A stretch of DNA of 34,713 bases from Neoroseomonas soli (GTDB lineage: Bacteria > Pseudomonadota > Alphaproteobacteria > Acetobacterales > Acetobacteraceae). The stretch spans positions 1 to 34,713 of the forward strand of contig NZ_JAAEDM010000053.1 in the NCBI RefSeq assembly GCF_018129065.1, written 5' to 3'. The notes under the pieces are model-generated. The model did not search any database, was not told where the DNA came from, and was given only the letters and a program-made list of their open reading frames with translations. Made by a program: the position numbers and the translations under genes. Below are positions 7,934-15,239 of the stretch, one piece after another (positions within the stretch are counted from its first letter, which is position 1; every line of letters starts with the position of its first letter).

Positions 7934-8932
7934 TCAGAATCGGAAGGAGAGCGTGATCGACCCGTACTGCGCGCTCTCCAGCTGCGTCTCGAATTCACGC
8001 GAGCGTGCGGTGTAGGTCATGGTCAGCCGGGCGAAGGGCATGATCACCGCGACGCCCGCATTGGCCTCGCCGACGAAGGTCTCCCGGTCCACGTGCCGGC
8101 TGTCGCGCCAGGTATTGCCGTCGAGGAAGATGTCGCGCCCGATGACGCGCCCCTCGACGCCGGCGAAGACATACCAACCCCACTTGCCGCCGGGCTGGTA
8201 GAAGGCGGAGCCGGAGATCGAGGGCCGCATCCGCGGCGGCCCGAAATCCGCCATCAGATCGTCCCCGATCCTGACCATGAGACCGGCCGAGGCGTAGGTC
8301 TGCACGTTGCCGACGCTCGCGGTGACGCTCGGCACGATGCCGACGGCAACGTCCTCCCAGACCGGATCGCTGTTGAAGCGCCACTGGCGGGAGAGCACGA
8401 CGTTCACCCCCGGCTCGTCCTTGAGCTGGTAGTTCCAGCCATAGGCGCGGTCGATGTTGAGCAGGTCGTGGACGCCGTTCTGCACCTGCTCGCCGAGGGC
8501 GGAGGGCCCGACCATGCCGAGTTGCAGCTCGATGCTGCCGTATTCCGTCGCGGTGTAGGAGGCGAGGCTGATCGCGCCGTAGAGCCAGCCCGCATAGGGC
8601 CGATCGAGCGGGTCCGGATTGCGCCGCGTCGTGTCGTCCGGGGTGAAGATGTTCTGCCCGAAGGCCAGCCCCCAGCGCGGGGTGCCGCCCTCGGGGAAGA
8701 TCAGGCTGGGCCGGTCGGTCAGGAAGGTCAGCCAGGAGGGCGGGTCGTAGGAAGGCGAGCGCCAGGAGAGCTGGAACCCGCTCGTGTAGTACCGGTCCGT
8801 GCCGGCCAGCAGGTCGTTCTCGTAGGTCAGGGAGAAGGTGCCATAGTGGTCCCCCGGCACGCGCTCGCTGGCGTGCACGGGGGCCGCAGTCACGGCGGCG
8901 GCGCATGCCGCCGCGACGAGGCGCGGGTTCAT
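7934..8932 (-). CDS. Outer membrane lipid A deacylase LpxR-like protein (DUF2219)
   Basis: A 332-residue protein with a signal peptide (to about residue 21) and a beta-barrel pattern ending in the aromatic LSFRF that targets outer membrane proteins. Motifs match the LpxR family: YENDLLAGTDRYYTSGF holds the Asn-Asp pair and the TSG segment near the active site, and GEQVQNGVHDLL holds the catalytic-type His. In Salmonella, LpxR removes the 3'-linked acyloxyacyl group of lipid A. Activity here is inferred from those residues. Its ATG overlaps the stop of the DUF1269 gene by 4 nt (ATGA). Confidence 0.84.
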   Translation of the reverse strand: MNPRLVAAACAAAVTAAPVHASERVPGDHYGTFSLTYENDLLAGTDRYYTSGFQLSWRSPSYDPPSWLTFLTDRPSLIFPEGGTPRWGLAFGQNIFTPDDTTRRNPDPLDRPYAGWLYGAISLASYTATEYGSIELQLGMVGPSALGEQVQNGVHDLLNIDRAYGWNYQLKDEPGVNVVLSRQWRFNSDPVWEDVAVGIVPSVTASVGNVQTYASAGLMVRIGDDLMADFGPPRMRPSISGSAFYQPGGKWGWYVFAGVEGRVIGRDIFLDGNTWRDSRHVDRETFVGEANAGVAVIMPFARLTMTYTARSREFETQLESAQYGSITLSFRF

Positions 8933-9447
8933 GCGGGGGGCGCGCCCGCCTTGGCCGCGTCCTGCGCGGCCGCGAGCGCCTCCCGCAGCGCCGTTTCCTT
9001 CGTCTCGTCGAAGGAGGAACGCAGCACCTTGGCGCCGATGCCCTTGAACTCGGCCAGCACCTTGTCCGCCGTGATCTTGCGGATGAGCAGGAAGAGCGCC
9101 GCCTCGCCACCGTGGAGGCTGGCGGCGACATCCTTCATGAAGGCGTCGTTGAGCCCGACATCGGTCAGCTTGCCGCTGAGCGCCCCGGCCCCCGCACCGA
9201 CCGCCGCACCGGCCAGCGGCATCAGGAACAGCATGCCGATCAGCGTGCCCCAGAGCGCGCCGGAGGCCGCGCCGGCGGCGGTCGGGCTGAACAGCTGGTT
9301 CAGCTTGACCGTGCCGTCCGGGCGCTTCACGGCGACCACCGCGTCGCCGAGTTCGATCAGGTATTCCTTCTGCATGGCGAGCAGGCGCGAGCGCACCTCC
9401 TCCGCCTGCGCTTCGGTCGGAAAGGAGACGACGAGGAGGTCAGCCAT
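8929..9447 (-). CDS. DUF1269 family membrane protein
   Basis: A 172-residue protein beginning MADLLVVSFPTEAQAEEV, with a Gly/Ala-rich hydrophobic hairpin at about residues 58-90 (TAAGAASGALWGTLIGMLF) and a C-terminal amphipathic helix. This is the DUF1269 arrangement, a small ferredoxin-like domain around a glycine-zipper hairpin; its role is not known. It is first in a two-gene unit with the LpxR-like gene, coupled by an ATGA overlap, which suggests an envelope-related function. Confidence 0.82.
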   Translation of the reverse strand: MADLLVVSFPTEAQAEEVRSRLLAMQKEYLIELGDAVVAVKRPDGTVKLNQLFSPTAAGAASGALWGTLIGMLFLMPLAGAAVGAGAGALSGKLTDVGLNDAFMKDVAASLHGGEAALFLLIRKITADKVLAEFKGIGAKVLRSSFDETKETALREALAAAQDAAKAGAPPA

Positions 9448-9804
9448 GGGTCAAAAGGTCCTTGCTAGGTTCGTTGGTGGGATGCGCGCCGACAGTCGCG
9501 GCAGCGGGCAGACGGCCGATCGAGGTTTCCGGCGGGCCGAGGGCCTCCCCGGCACCCAGGTGCTGATGCATGGCGGGGCCCCCGCCGAAGCGGCGCTCGT
9601 CACCATCCGTAGCCTCCCGCGGGTTCCCCTGCGCGCACCGGGCCGGTTCCAACAGGGCCGTGGACCGCGGCCTGGTCGCGGGAACTGCGCCCGGCGCCGC
9701 GCGCCTCCTGTCGTACCGGCATCGTATATAGCCGTCCACCATCCTGGCGGGATCGGCGCCGTGTCCCGGCCTTGGGCGATCCGTTCCAAATCGCCCGGTG
9801 CCAG
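9448..9804. other. 357-bp intergenic stretch, no convincing gene
   Basis: This lies between the cyclase stop and the start of the DUF1269 gene and must hold the promoter of the DUF1269/LpxR pair. I see an AT-rich patch near 9718-9730 (GTATATAG) but no clear -35/-10 pair. Open frames on both strands have no good ribosome binding site and look like GC-rich chance frames. Confidence 0.5.
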
Positions 9805-11205
9805 TCACGGACCGCGCAGCAGCACCAGGTCGAGCGGTTGCGGCGCGCCGGCAACCTGGCGGGCATCGCGTGCCTCCTCCCGCCCGGTCGGTGCGTATCC
9901 CTGCGAGAGAGCCAGCTCAAAGGCCTCACGATGGGTCAGCGCGTCGCTACCCTCGGCCTTGTTGTGCTTCTCAAGCTTGGCCGCGAGGTTCACCGGGTCG
10001 CCGATGACCGTGTATTCGAGCCGGCCCTCGGCGCCGATGGTGCCGAACAGCATCTCGCCCGACGCGACCGCCATGCCCACCGCGATCGGCGGCATGGCGG
10101 GGTCGGACAGCGTCCGGCCGGCCAGCGCCGCCTGGATCTCGGCAACCGCGCGCAGCGCATCCGCCGCATGGGTGGGGCTCGGCCGCACGGCGCCGAAACT
10201 CGCGAGGATGCCGTCGCCGAGATACTTGTCGATGCTGCCGCCATGGCGGCGCACCGCGCGCACCACCAGCTCCTGGTAGGCGGCGAGCACCGCCAGCAGC
10301 CGTTCCGGCGACAATTCGCGCGCGAGGCGGGTGAAGCCGCGCAGGTCCGTCATGAGGATGCTCGCCTGCCGGCGCTCGGCCATGCCGGCGGTGGCCTCCT
10401 CCTCCGCGCCACGGATCCGCAGCGCGATTTCCGGCACGAAGAAACGCGACAGCCCGTCCGAGGCGATGCGCTCGCGCGCCGCCTCGACCAGCAGGGCGCG
10501 GCCGCGCGAAACCACCAGCGCGAGCAGCAGCGTCACCATGCCGAGCGTGACGACCTTGTCGAACTCTGCCCCGATCAGCACCGAAGGCGTCGTCACGTAG
10601 TCGAGGAAGCTCCGCGTGACCATCGCACCGCCGATCAGGGACGCGCCGACGATCGCCACCCACCCCAGCATCGCCGTCGCGCCGGCGAGGAGCACGTAGC
10701 GCGCCTCGAAGCGCAACGCCCGTAGGACGATGAGGATGAAGGCGTACATCATCGTCGGCGCCTTCAGCACCACCGCGAGCGGCGCCATGTATTGCAGGTG
10801 GAAGGCCCAGATCAGGCCGAACAGGACGGCGATGTCCACCACGACCGAGACCGTGAGCAGACGCGGCGTGAGGCGGCGCTGCACCGCCAGCCACAAGCGA
10901 AAGCCCGTGAATACGGCATAGAGGGCGAGCGCGACCGGCACCGGCTCGATCTCCATCGGCGGCGGGTTGGCGGTGCGCGCGATGGCGTAGAGCAGTGCAA
11001 AGGTGGCGATCGCCGCGACCTGCGCGATGCCGATGATGTTCTCCGCCGTCTCCTGCTGGCGCGTCACCAGATCCTGGACGCGGCGTGGCAGCACCGCGTC
11101 CATGCCGGCGAAGCCGAGCAGGTCGCGCAGCCGTGCCGCGAGTCTGCGCCCCGGTGAGTTGCCGAGTGCGGATATCCACCCGGAAGCCAGCGCCGGATGC
11201 GTCAT
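9805..11205 (-). CDS. Membrane class III adenylate/guanylate cyclase
   Basis: A 466-residue protein: a cytoplasmic start, about six transmembrane helices (residues 60-235), a short linker and a class III cyclase domain (about 280-440). Metal-binding Asp residues are D287 (MTDLRGFT) and D331 (GDGILASFG). K327 and D403 sit where ATP-specific cyclases have Lys and Asp, so cAMP is the likelier product. The Asn of the transition-state pair is present (N406 in VNLAAK) but the usual Arg four residues on is K410, which may lower activity. AGGAGGG precedes the ATG at 11205. The start overlaps the stop of a possible 58-codon gene as ATGA. Confidence 0.88.
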   Translation of the reverse strand: MTHPALASGWISALGNSPGRRLAARLRDLLGFAGMDAVLPRRVQDLVTRQQETAENIIGIAQVAAIATFALLYAIARTANPPPMEIEPVPVALALYAVFTGFRLWLAVQRRLTPRLLTVSVVVDIAVLFGLIWAFHLQYMAPLAVVLKAPTMMYAFILIVLRALRFEARYVLLAGATAMLGWVAIVGASLIGGAMVTRSFLDYVTTPSVLIGAEFDKVVTLGMVTLLLALVVSRGRALLVEAARERIASDGLSRFFVPEIALRIRGAEEEATAGMAERRQASILMTDLRGFTRLARELSPERLLAVLAAYQELVVRAVRRHGGSIDKYLGDGILASFGAVRPSPTHAADALRAVAEIQAALAGRTLSDPAMPPIAVGMAVASGEMLFGTIGAEGRLEYTVIGDPVNLAAKLEKHNKAEGSDALTHREAFELALSQGYAPTGREEARDARQVAGAPQPLDLVLLRGP

Positions 11206-11378
11206 GGTTGCCCTCCTGCCAGGGTCCTGTTGTCCGGGTGGTCCGCATTGCGCCCAAGCGGATGCGGCCGGAAGCCGGTCCGGCCTCGCATAGCCGCGGC
11301 ACGGGCGGCGGGCGTCGCGCCGGATTTCGGGGCGCAACCGCCTTCCGCTGTGCCGTCGGTGGTCACGATCGTGTTCAT
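11202..11378 (-). CDS. Possible 58-residue protein coupled to the cyclase gene
   Basis: An ATG at 11378 is preceded by GGAG at a 6-nt distance and opens a 58-codon frame whose TGA overlaps the cyclase ATG by 4 nt. About three quarters of its third positions are G or C, lower than the neighbouring genes but above chance for a wrong frame. The product is hydrophilic and rich in Gly, Ala, Arg and Pro, with no recognisable domain. It may be a leader that couples translation of the cyclase rather than a functional protein. Confidence 0.4.
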   Translation of the reverse strand: MNTIVTTDGTAEGGCAPKSGATPAARAAAMRGRTGFRPHPLGRNADHPDNRTLAGGQP

Positions 11379-11592
11379 GGGCGGCTCCGTTCCCTCGGTC
11401 CCAGACTTCGCCCGCGGCGCCGGCCGGGATACGCCCGGCCCGGTGCATCGTGCGGCGGCCGAATGCGGCAGGGCAGGGTTTCGACCGCCTCGGGCCTTGG
11501 GCGCCTCGCTTCGCCCGCCGCTATGATGCTTCCTCGGAACGAGCCGCGGAGCCGATCTCCATGGACCCCGGCCGGGCGGAAGGATTGCTGCG

Positions 11593-12534
11593 ATGGAGCT
11601 CCACGAGATCCGCTACTTCCTCGCGGTCTGCCGGACGCTGAACTTCACCAGGGCCGCCGAGCAGTGCCATGTCAGCCAGCCCGCCCTGACGCGCGCCATC
11701 CAGAAGATCGAGGGCGAGCTCGGCGGCCTGCTCTTCTCGCGTGAGCGCGGGAACACGCACCTCACCGAACTCGGTCGCCTGATGCAGCCCCATCTCGAGG
11801 AGGTGATGGCGCGCACCCAGGCGGCCCGGGACACGGCGTTCCGCTTCCTCCGGCTCGAAAGCGCGCATCTCCGGCTCGGCGTGATGTGCACGATCAGCCC
11901 GATGCGCTTCGTGGGCTTCCTCAACCGCTTCCGCGCCGACCATCCCGGCATCGAGCTGACGCTGTCGGAATCCGTCCCGCCGCGCCTGGCGGAATCGCTG
12001 GTCCGCGGGGAGATCGACGTCGCGGTGATGGCGCAGCCCGGGGCCTATGACGACGGGCTGCGCGCCGAGCCCCTGTACCGCGAGCGCTTCGTCCTCGCCT
12101 GCCCGACCGGGCACCCCTTCGAGCGGCGCAACATCGTCGCGATGCGCGACATGGACGGCCAGATCTACCTCCAGCGCGTCAACTGCGAGTTCCGCGACCA
12201 GTTGCGCGAACGCTGCGAGGCGGCCGGCGCGCACATCGTCCGTTCCTACCGCAGCGAGCGCGAGGACTGGATCCAGACCATGGTCGCAGCCGGCATGGGC
12301 GTCTGCTTCATCCCCGAATTCTCGGCCACGCATCCCGGCCTGGTGCTGCGCCGCGTCGAGGAGCCGGAGGTGACGCGCGAGATCTGCGTCGTGACCGTCG
12401 CCGGCCGCCGCTGGTCCGCGCCACTGGCGAGTTTCGTCACGGCGATCCGCCGCTATCAATGGCCGACCGCCGACAGCGGCGACCTGGCGCGGCGCGCGGA
12501 CGGAACGGCAGCCTCGCCGGCAGCCGAAGGGTGA
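11593..12534 (+). CDS. LysR family transcriptional regulator
   Basis: A 313-residue protein with the N-terminal winged helix-turn-helix of the family (MELHEIRYFLAVCRTLNFT, then AAEQCHVSQPALTRAIQKIE) and a periplasmic-binding-like effector domain from about residue 90 to 295 (for example LRLGVMCTISPMRFVGFLN and MVAAGMGVCFIPE). LysR proteins usually act on a neighbouring divergent gene; here the divergent unit is the small-ORF/cyclase pair, separated by 214 bp, making it the first candidate target. The C-terminal tail after 295 is Ala/Arg-rich. The effector is unknown. Confidence 0.92.
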   Translation: MELHEIRYFLAVCRTLNFTRAAEQCHVSQPALTRAIQKIEGELGGLLFSRERGNTHLTELGRLMQPHLEEVMARTQAARDTAFRFLRLESAHLRLGVMCTISPMRFVGFLNRFRADHPGIELTLSESVPPRLAESLVRGEIDVAVMAQPGAYDDGLRAEPLYRERFVLACPTGHPFERRNIVAMRDMDGQIYLQRVNCEFRDQLRERCEAAGAHIVRSYRSEREDWIQTMVAAGMGVCFIPEFSATHPGLVLRRVEEPEVTREICVVTVAGRRWSAPLASFVTAIRRYQWPTADSGDLARRADGTAASPAAEG

Positions 12535-12540
12535 GAGCCT

Positions 12541-12569
12541 CGATGCATCGGGCGCATCGAACCGATGCG
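12541..12569. promoter_or_regulatory. Pair of palindromes after the LysR gene
   Basis: CGATGCATCG (12541-12550) is a perfect palindrome and is followed by the inverted repeat CGCATCG-AAC-CGATGCG (12553-12569). They begin 7 nt after the LysR stop and about 90 nt before the sigma factor start. They could be a weak terminator or operators for the sigma gene; sequence alone does not decide. Confidence 0.4.
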
Positions 12570-12657
12570 ACACCGGCCTTGGCGCGCCGGGCCCATGCGG
12601 CCCGACACTCCCCCCGCAGCCCGGCCGCTGGTCCGGGCGCCGAAGGAGGCAGGTGCC

Positions 12658-13254
12658 ATGTCCATCGATCCCGCCGGGCTCCCGATCCGGTCCGGCGAAG
12701 CCGCGGCGACGGAATGGGAAGGGCTTATGGCGGCGGCGCAGCAGGGCGATGGTCTCGCCTATGACCGCCTCCTGCGCGCCGTGATGCCCTTCCTGCGCGC
12801 GATTGCCCGCCGTCGCTTCCCGAACCGCGCCGATGCCGAGGATGCGGTGCAGGACACCCTGATGACCCTGCATGCGCTGCGGCACGCCTACGATCCCTCC
12901 CGCCCCTTGCGGCCCTGGCTGGCGGCGCTGTGCGAGCGACGCTGCATCGACCGCATGCGCTGGCACCACCGCCATGCCCGCGGCGAGACGGCCCTGCACG
13001 ATTCCGTGCAGGCAATCGCAGCACCCGGAATGGAATCAGCGGGGGAGCGAGCGATCCTGCGGCAGGAGATCCAGGCCAGGGTGGCCGCCCTGCCGCGCGC
13101 CCAGCGCGTCGCGCTGCTGCTGACGAAGCTCGAGGAGCTTCCGCTGGTCGAGGCGAGCGCGCGCAGCGGCATGCCGGTCGGGGCGCTGAAGATCGCTGTC
13201 TTCCGTGGCATCCGCAGCCTTCGCCGGCAGTTCCTGCTCACCCGGGCGGCGTGA
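12658..13254 (+). CDS. ECF-type RNA polymerase sigma factor
   Basis: A 198-residue sigma-70 family protein. Region 2 spans about residues 30-105 (AIARRRFPNRADAEDAVQDTL, then RPLRPWLAALCERRCIDRMR) and region 4 about 135-190 (LPRAQRVALLLTKLEELPL, then GALKIAVFRGIRSLRR). The start at 12658 has AAGGAGG upstream; longer frames lack this. ECF factors are normally held by an anti-sigma factor encoded next door; none is visible on either side, so control must be by another route or a distant gene. A 7-bp hairpin at 13442-13458 may end its transcript. Confidence 0.88.
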   Translation: MSIDPAGLPIRSGEAAATEWEGLMAAAQQGDGLAYDRLLRAVMPFLRAIARRRFPNRADAEDAVQDTLMTLHALRHAYDPSRPLRPWLAALCERRCIDRMRWHHRHARGETALHDSVQAIAAPGMESAGERAILRQEIQARVAALPRAQRVALLLTKLEELPLVEASARSGMPVGALKIAVFRGIRSLRRQFLLTRAA

Positions 13255-13441
13255 AGCGCGGCACGGCGGGCCTGTCCGAGCGGGTGCCTGCGCGGCCGGT
13301 TCCGGAGCCTCGGGTGCTTCACGCGCAAGTACGGGAACCCGTTCGGATGCGGCGCGAAAGGGCCGGACGCACTCTGGAGGCCGGTGACGCAACCCCGGCC
13401 TTCCGACGGCCGCGCGATCGGGACCGCCTCTCAATTCATGT

Positions 13442-13458
13442 GAAGCCGGACCGGCTTC
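13442..13458 (+). terminator. Small hairpin downstream of the sigma factor gene
   Basis: GAAGCCG (13442-13448) and CGGCTTC (13452-13458) form a 7-bp stem with a 3-nt loop in the 270-bp gap after the sigma gene. There is no T-tract. The gap contains no convincing gene. Confidence 0.35.
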
Positions 13459-13491
13459 GGCGCGGACGGTGACGGCGGGCCGGAACCTATG

Positions 13492-13510
13492 CCGCCGCGA
13501 GGGGCGGCGG
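13492..13510 (-). terminator. GC hairpin after the small leftward gene
   Basis: CCGCCGC (13492-13498) pairs with GCGGCGG (13504-13510) around a 5-nt loop, 15 nt beyond the stop codon of the 59-residue gene on the minus strand. Its role as a terminator is inferred from position. Confidence 0.4.
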
Positions 13511-13524
13511 TGACATGGCCGGCT

Positions 13525-13704
13525 TCATGGGCTGTCCGGGGGGATCTCGACCGAACGGCCGCGCAGGCGGGCCACGATCGCCAGGAGCGCTTCCGCGATC
13601 CGTGCGTTCGTCCGCTCCTGCTCCGTCTGCGGGTCGGGCCGAATGAGGGGCATCGCCACGGCCTCGATGTCCTCGGCGATGGCGAGCAGGTCTGCGCGGG
13701 TCAT
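13525..13704 (-). CDS. 59-residue protein of unknown function
   Basis: A short gene with ATG at 13704 preceded by GGAGG at a good distance. The product is helical and acidic at the start (TRADLLAIAEDIEAVAMPLI) with a second amphipathic helix (ARIAEALLAIVARLRGR) and a short polar tail. The periodic hydrophobic pattern and high third-position GC support a real gene. No family is recognised. It lies between the sigma factor gene and the left copy of tRNA-Met, on the tRNA strand. Confidence 0.6.
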   Translation of the reverse strand: MTRADLLAIAEDIEAVAMPLIRPDPQTEQERTNARIAEALLAIVARLRGRSVEIPPDSP

Positions 13705-13909
13705 CCGTGGTCCTCCGGCGTGATACGGGCGGCGAGGCGCGCCATCGCGAACCGCTCCATGTGGCAGTGCAGGGCAGATCCTGGCACGACGCGCCGGAAC
13801 CGACGCCCCCGACCTCCGGGCAGGCCAGGATCCGGCCGGCAGCACCGGCCCCGCGTAGCACGACGCTCCGCCGAATGGTCCGAAAGTCCGGGTTTTTCCA
13901 GGGCTTCGC

Positions 13910-14013
13910 GATGGTAGCGGCGAGCGGACTTGAACCGCTGACCCCGGCATTATGAGTGCCGTGCTCTAACCAGCTGAGCTACGCCGCCATCCAACGAGGG
14001 CCGCGAGTTAGGC
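13910..14013. repeat. Left 104-bp direct repeat (attachment site) containing tRNA-Met
   Basis: Bases 13910-14013 are identical to 30799-30902 in the same orientation. The identity begins 2 nt beyond the CCA end of tRNA-Met and continues through the whole tRNA into 25 nt of its 5' flank, including the TTA that in the right copy is the stop codon of mnmA. The sequences differ immediately outside. This marks the left boundary of the integrated element. Confidence 0.92.
13912..13988 (-). tRNA. tRNA-Met (CAT), left copy
   Basis: A 77-nt cloverleaf on the minus strand with 7-bp acceptor stem, CCA encoded in the gene, and anticodon loop CTCATAA (CAT). The layout around the anticodon (AGCAC before, GGGGTC after the stem) matches bacterial elongator tRNA-Met better than the initiator, which would lack the 1-72 pair, or the minor tRNA-Ile. 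Identical to the copy at 30801-30877. With only 25 nt of shared upstream flank and element sequence beyond, this copy may lack its native promoter. Confidence 0.93.
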
Positions 14014-14396
14014 CGATTCCGACGATTCTAGGCAAGCTGGGGACAATTTCCTGCGGGGGTAGCACTTGCCCCCGAGTTGCCCCCCGCGACGCCCCGTAGG
14101 CTAGTGTCTGCAGAGCAATTCTGGCCAACGCCCAGACGACACCTCGCAACGATAAGAGGAGGTTGTTCCATTAGCGGCGAACGCCACCGCCGTTTCGTTC
14201 ACTACTATGATCAGCGCGCTTGAGCCAATCACGTCATTTTTTTCTCGACATCATCCGCGTCGGCATCAGAATATCGTCTAGGCGAATGAATAAGCACACT
14301 TCCGCTTGCATCGAATTGGCATGTCATTTGCGCCGTGATCGAAAAGCACCGATCACACAAGCGGCTATGACCTATTTTCGGATCGTGAGAGCCAGC
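14014..14396. other. Left end of the element, non-coding with putative integrase arm site
   Basis: This 383-bp stretch holds the 19-bp sequence shared with the right end (14066-14084) and then AT-richer DNA that must contain the promoter of the lipoprotein gene. An open frame continues upstream of the lipoprotein start to 14220, but it lacks a ribosome binding site and a signal-like start, so I treat it as non-coding. Confidence 0.5.
14066..14084. repeat. 19-bp end repeat, left copy (candidate integrase arm site)
   Basis: TTGCCCCCGAGTTGCCCCC is identical to 30771-30789 and in the same orientation. It is itself two TTGCCCCC units 11 nt apart. One copy lies 53 nt inside the left repeat, the other 9 nt inside the right repeat. 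Paired short direct repeats flanking the core are typical arm-type binding sites of tyrosine recombinases; the assignment is inferred. Confidence 0.6.
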
Positions 14397-15116
14397 ATGA
14401 TCAATAAGTTCACGCCGATCTTAGTCGCTGCTGCAATTTCTGGATGCAGCAGCTCGACATCAAACCACGCGGATCAGTTGGCTAGAGTCCCCATTATTAT
14501 CGCCGCATTAAAATGTGCGTTTGCAACAGCGCTAATGGAGGAACGTAATTCACCGATAGCTAGGATAAACGGGGCGGTTGCTAGTGGAACACTGTCCTTA
14601 AAGATCGTGCACGGCGACGGCGAAAGCATCGGTGCGCGCGCCGTAGCCTCAGCAGGAGGCCCGTTTGTCTTCCCCTATGCCGGAAGCACTGGAAGCATCC
14701 TTCCGAGCTTTTCGAGTGGCGTCCAGAGAACCGACACAATACAGACAAGCTTAGATTTCCGATTTCTAATGGTGGCCGATGATGCCAGAGTTTGCGACCA
14801 GTTAGATGAATCGCAGAGAGCGAGACTTGGATTGTCCGAGTGGCTCGCCAGCGTCATAAGGCAAGCAAATGTCAATGTCGGCTATGATCCTCCCGGCCAA
14901 TTAGATCGAATTAGATTCAATCAAGATTTTGCTGTATCCAACGTCACTAAAGGTGGTCTAGATTTTAATTTTGTTTTCCTTAATTTAACATCATCTGTAA
15001 GTAGAGAGAGGAACGACATACAGAATTTAACTTTCACCATAGGAGAAGAGACCAGGGATAACCCTGCTCCATTATTGTCACCTGAGCGGAGAAGGAGGTT
15101 ACAACGTGGCAACTGA
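14397..15116 (+). CDS. Lipoprotein of unknown function
   Basis: The product from ATG 14397 (239 residues) starts with a short signal peptide and a lipobox (VAAAISGC, Cys at about residue 17), so it is probably lipid-anchored in the envelope. The rest alternates predicted strands and helices: GTLSLKIVHGDGES, LDFRFLMVADDARVC, then LDFNFVFLNLTSSVS near the end. No family is recognised. Codons are much richer in A/T at third positions than the chromosomal genes, marking recent transfer. Its last 11 bases overlap a 32-codon gene with an excellent ribosome binding site. Confidence 0.65.
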   Translation: MINKFTPILVAAAISGCSSSTSNHADQLARVPIIIAALKCAFATALMEERNSPIARINGAVASGTLSLKIVHGDGESIGARAVASAGGPFVFPYAGSTGSILPSFSSGVQRTDTIQTSLDFRFLMVADDARVCDQLDESQRARLGLSEWLASVIRQANVNVGYDPPGQLDRIRFNQDFAVSNVTKGGLDFNFVFLNLTSSVSRERNDIQNLTFTIGEETRDNPAPLLSPERRRRLQRGN

Positions 15117-15204
15117 ACCCTCTAAGCCTAAGCCAAACCCGAAGCCCGGAAAAGGTGGAGGATTAGGCCCTCTGGATACTAATCCACCCACCAAGGATAA
15201 GTAG
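15106..15204 (+). CDS. 32-residue Pro/Lys/Gly-rich peptide gene
   Basis: GTG at 15106 is preceded by AAGGAGG at a 7-8 nt distance, the best Shine-Dalgarno in the neighbourhood. It opens 32 codons to TAG at 15202, overlapping the end of the lipoprotein gene in another frame. The peptide has a Lys-Pro-rich first half (SKPKPNPKPGK), then GGGLGPLDTNPP and a basic end. It has no hydrophobic segment. Such a peptide could be a partner of the lipoprotein or a leader; no function can be assigned. Confidence 0.55.
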   Translation: MATEPSKPKPNPKPGKGGGLGPLDTNPPTKDK

Positions 15205-15239
15205 ACCCGAAGGCCGCTTCCTCGGTGCAATGCGGAGCA

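Noticed and set aside
9451-9808. Open frames between the cyclase and DUF1269 genes
   Set aside because: No ribosome binding sites, low-complexity Pro/Arg/Gly products in several frames at once, typical of non-coding GC-rich DNA.
14220-14396. N-terminal extension of the lipoprotein frame
   Set aside because: No ribosome binding site, and it would bury the signal peptide and lipobox in the middle of the protein.
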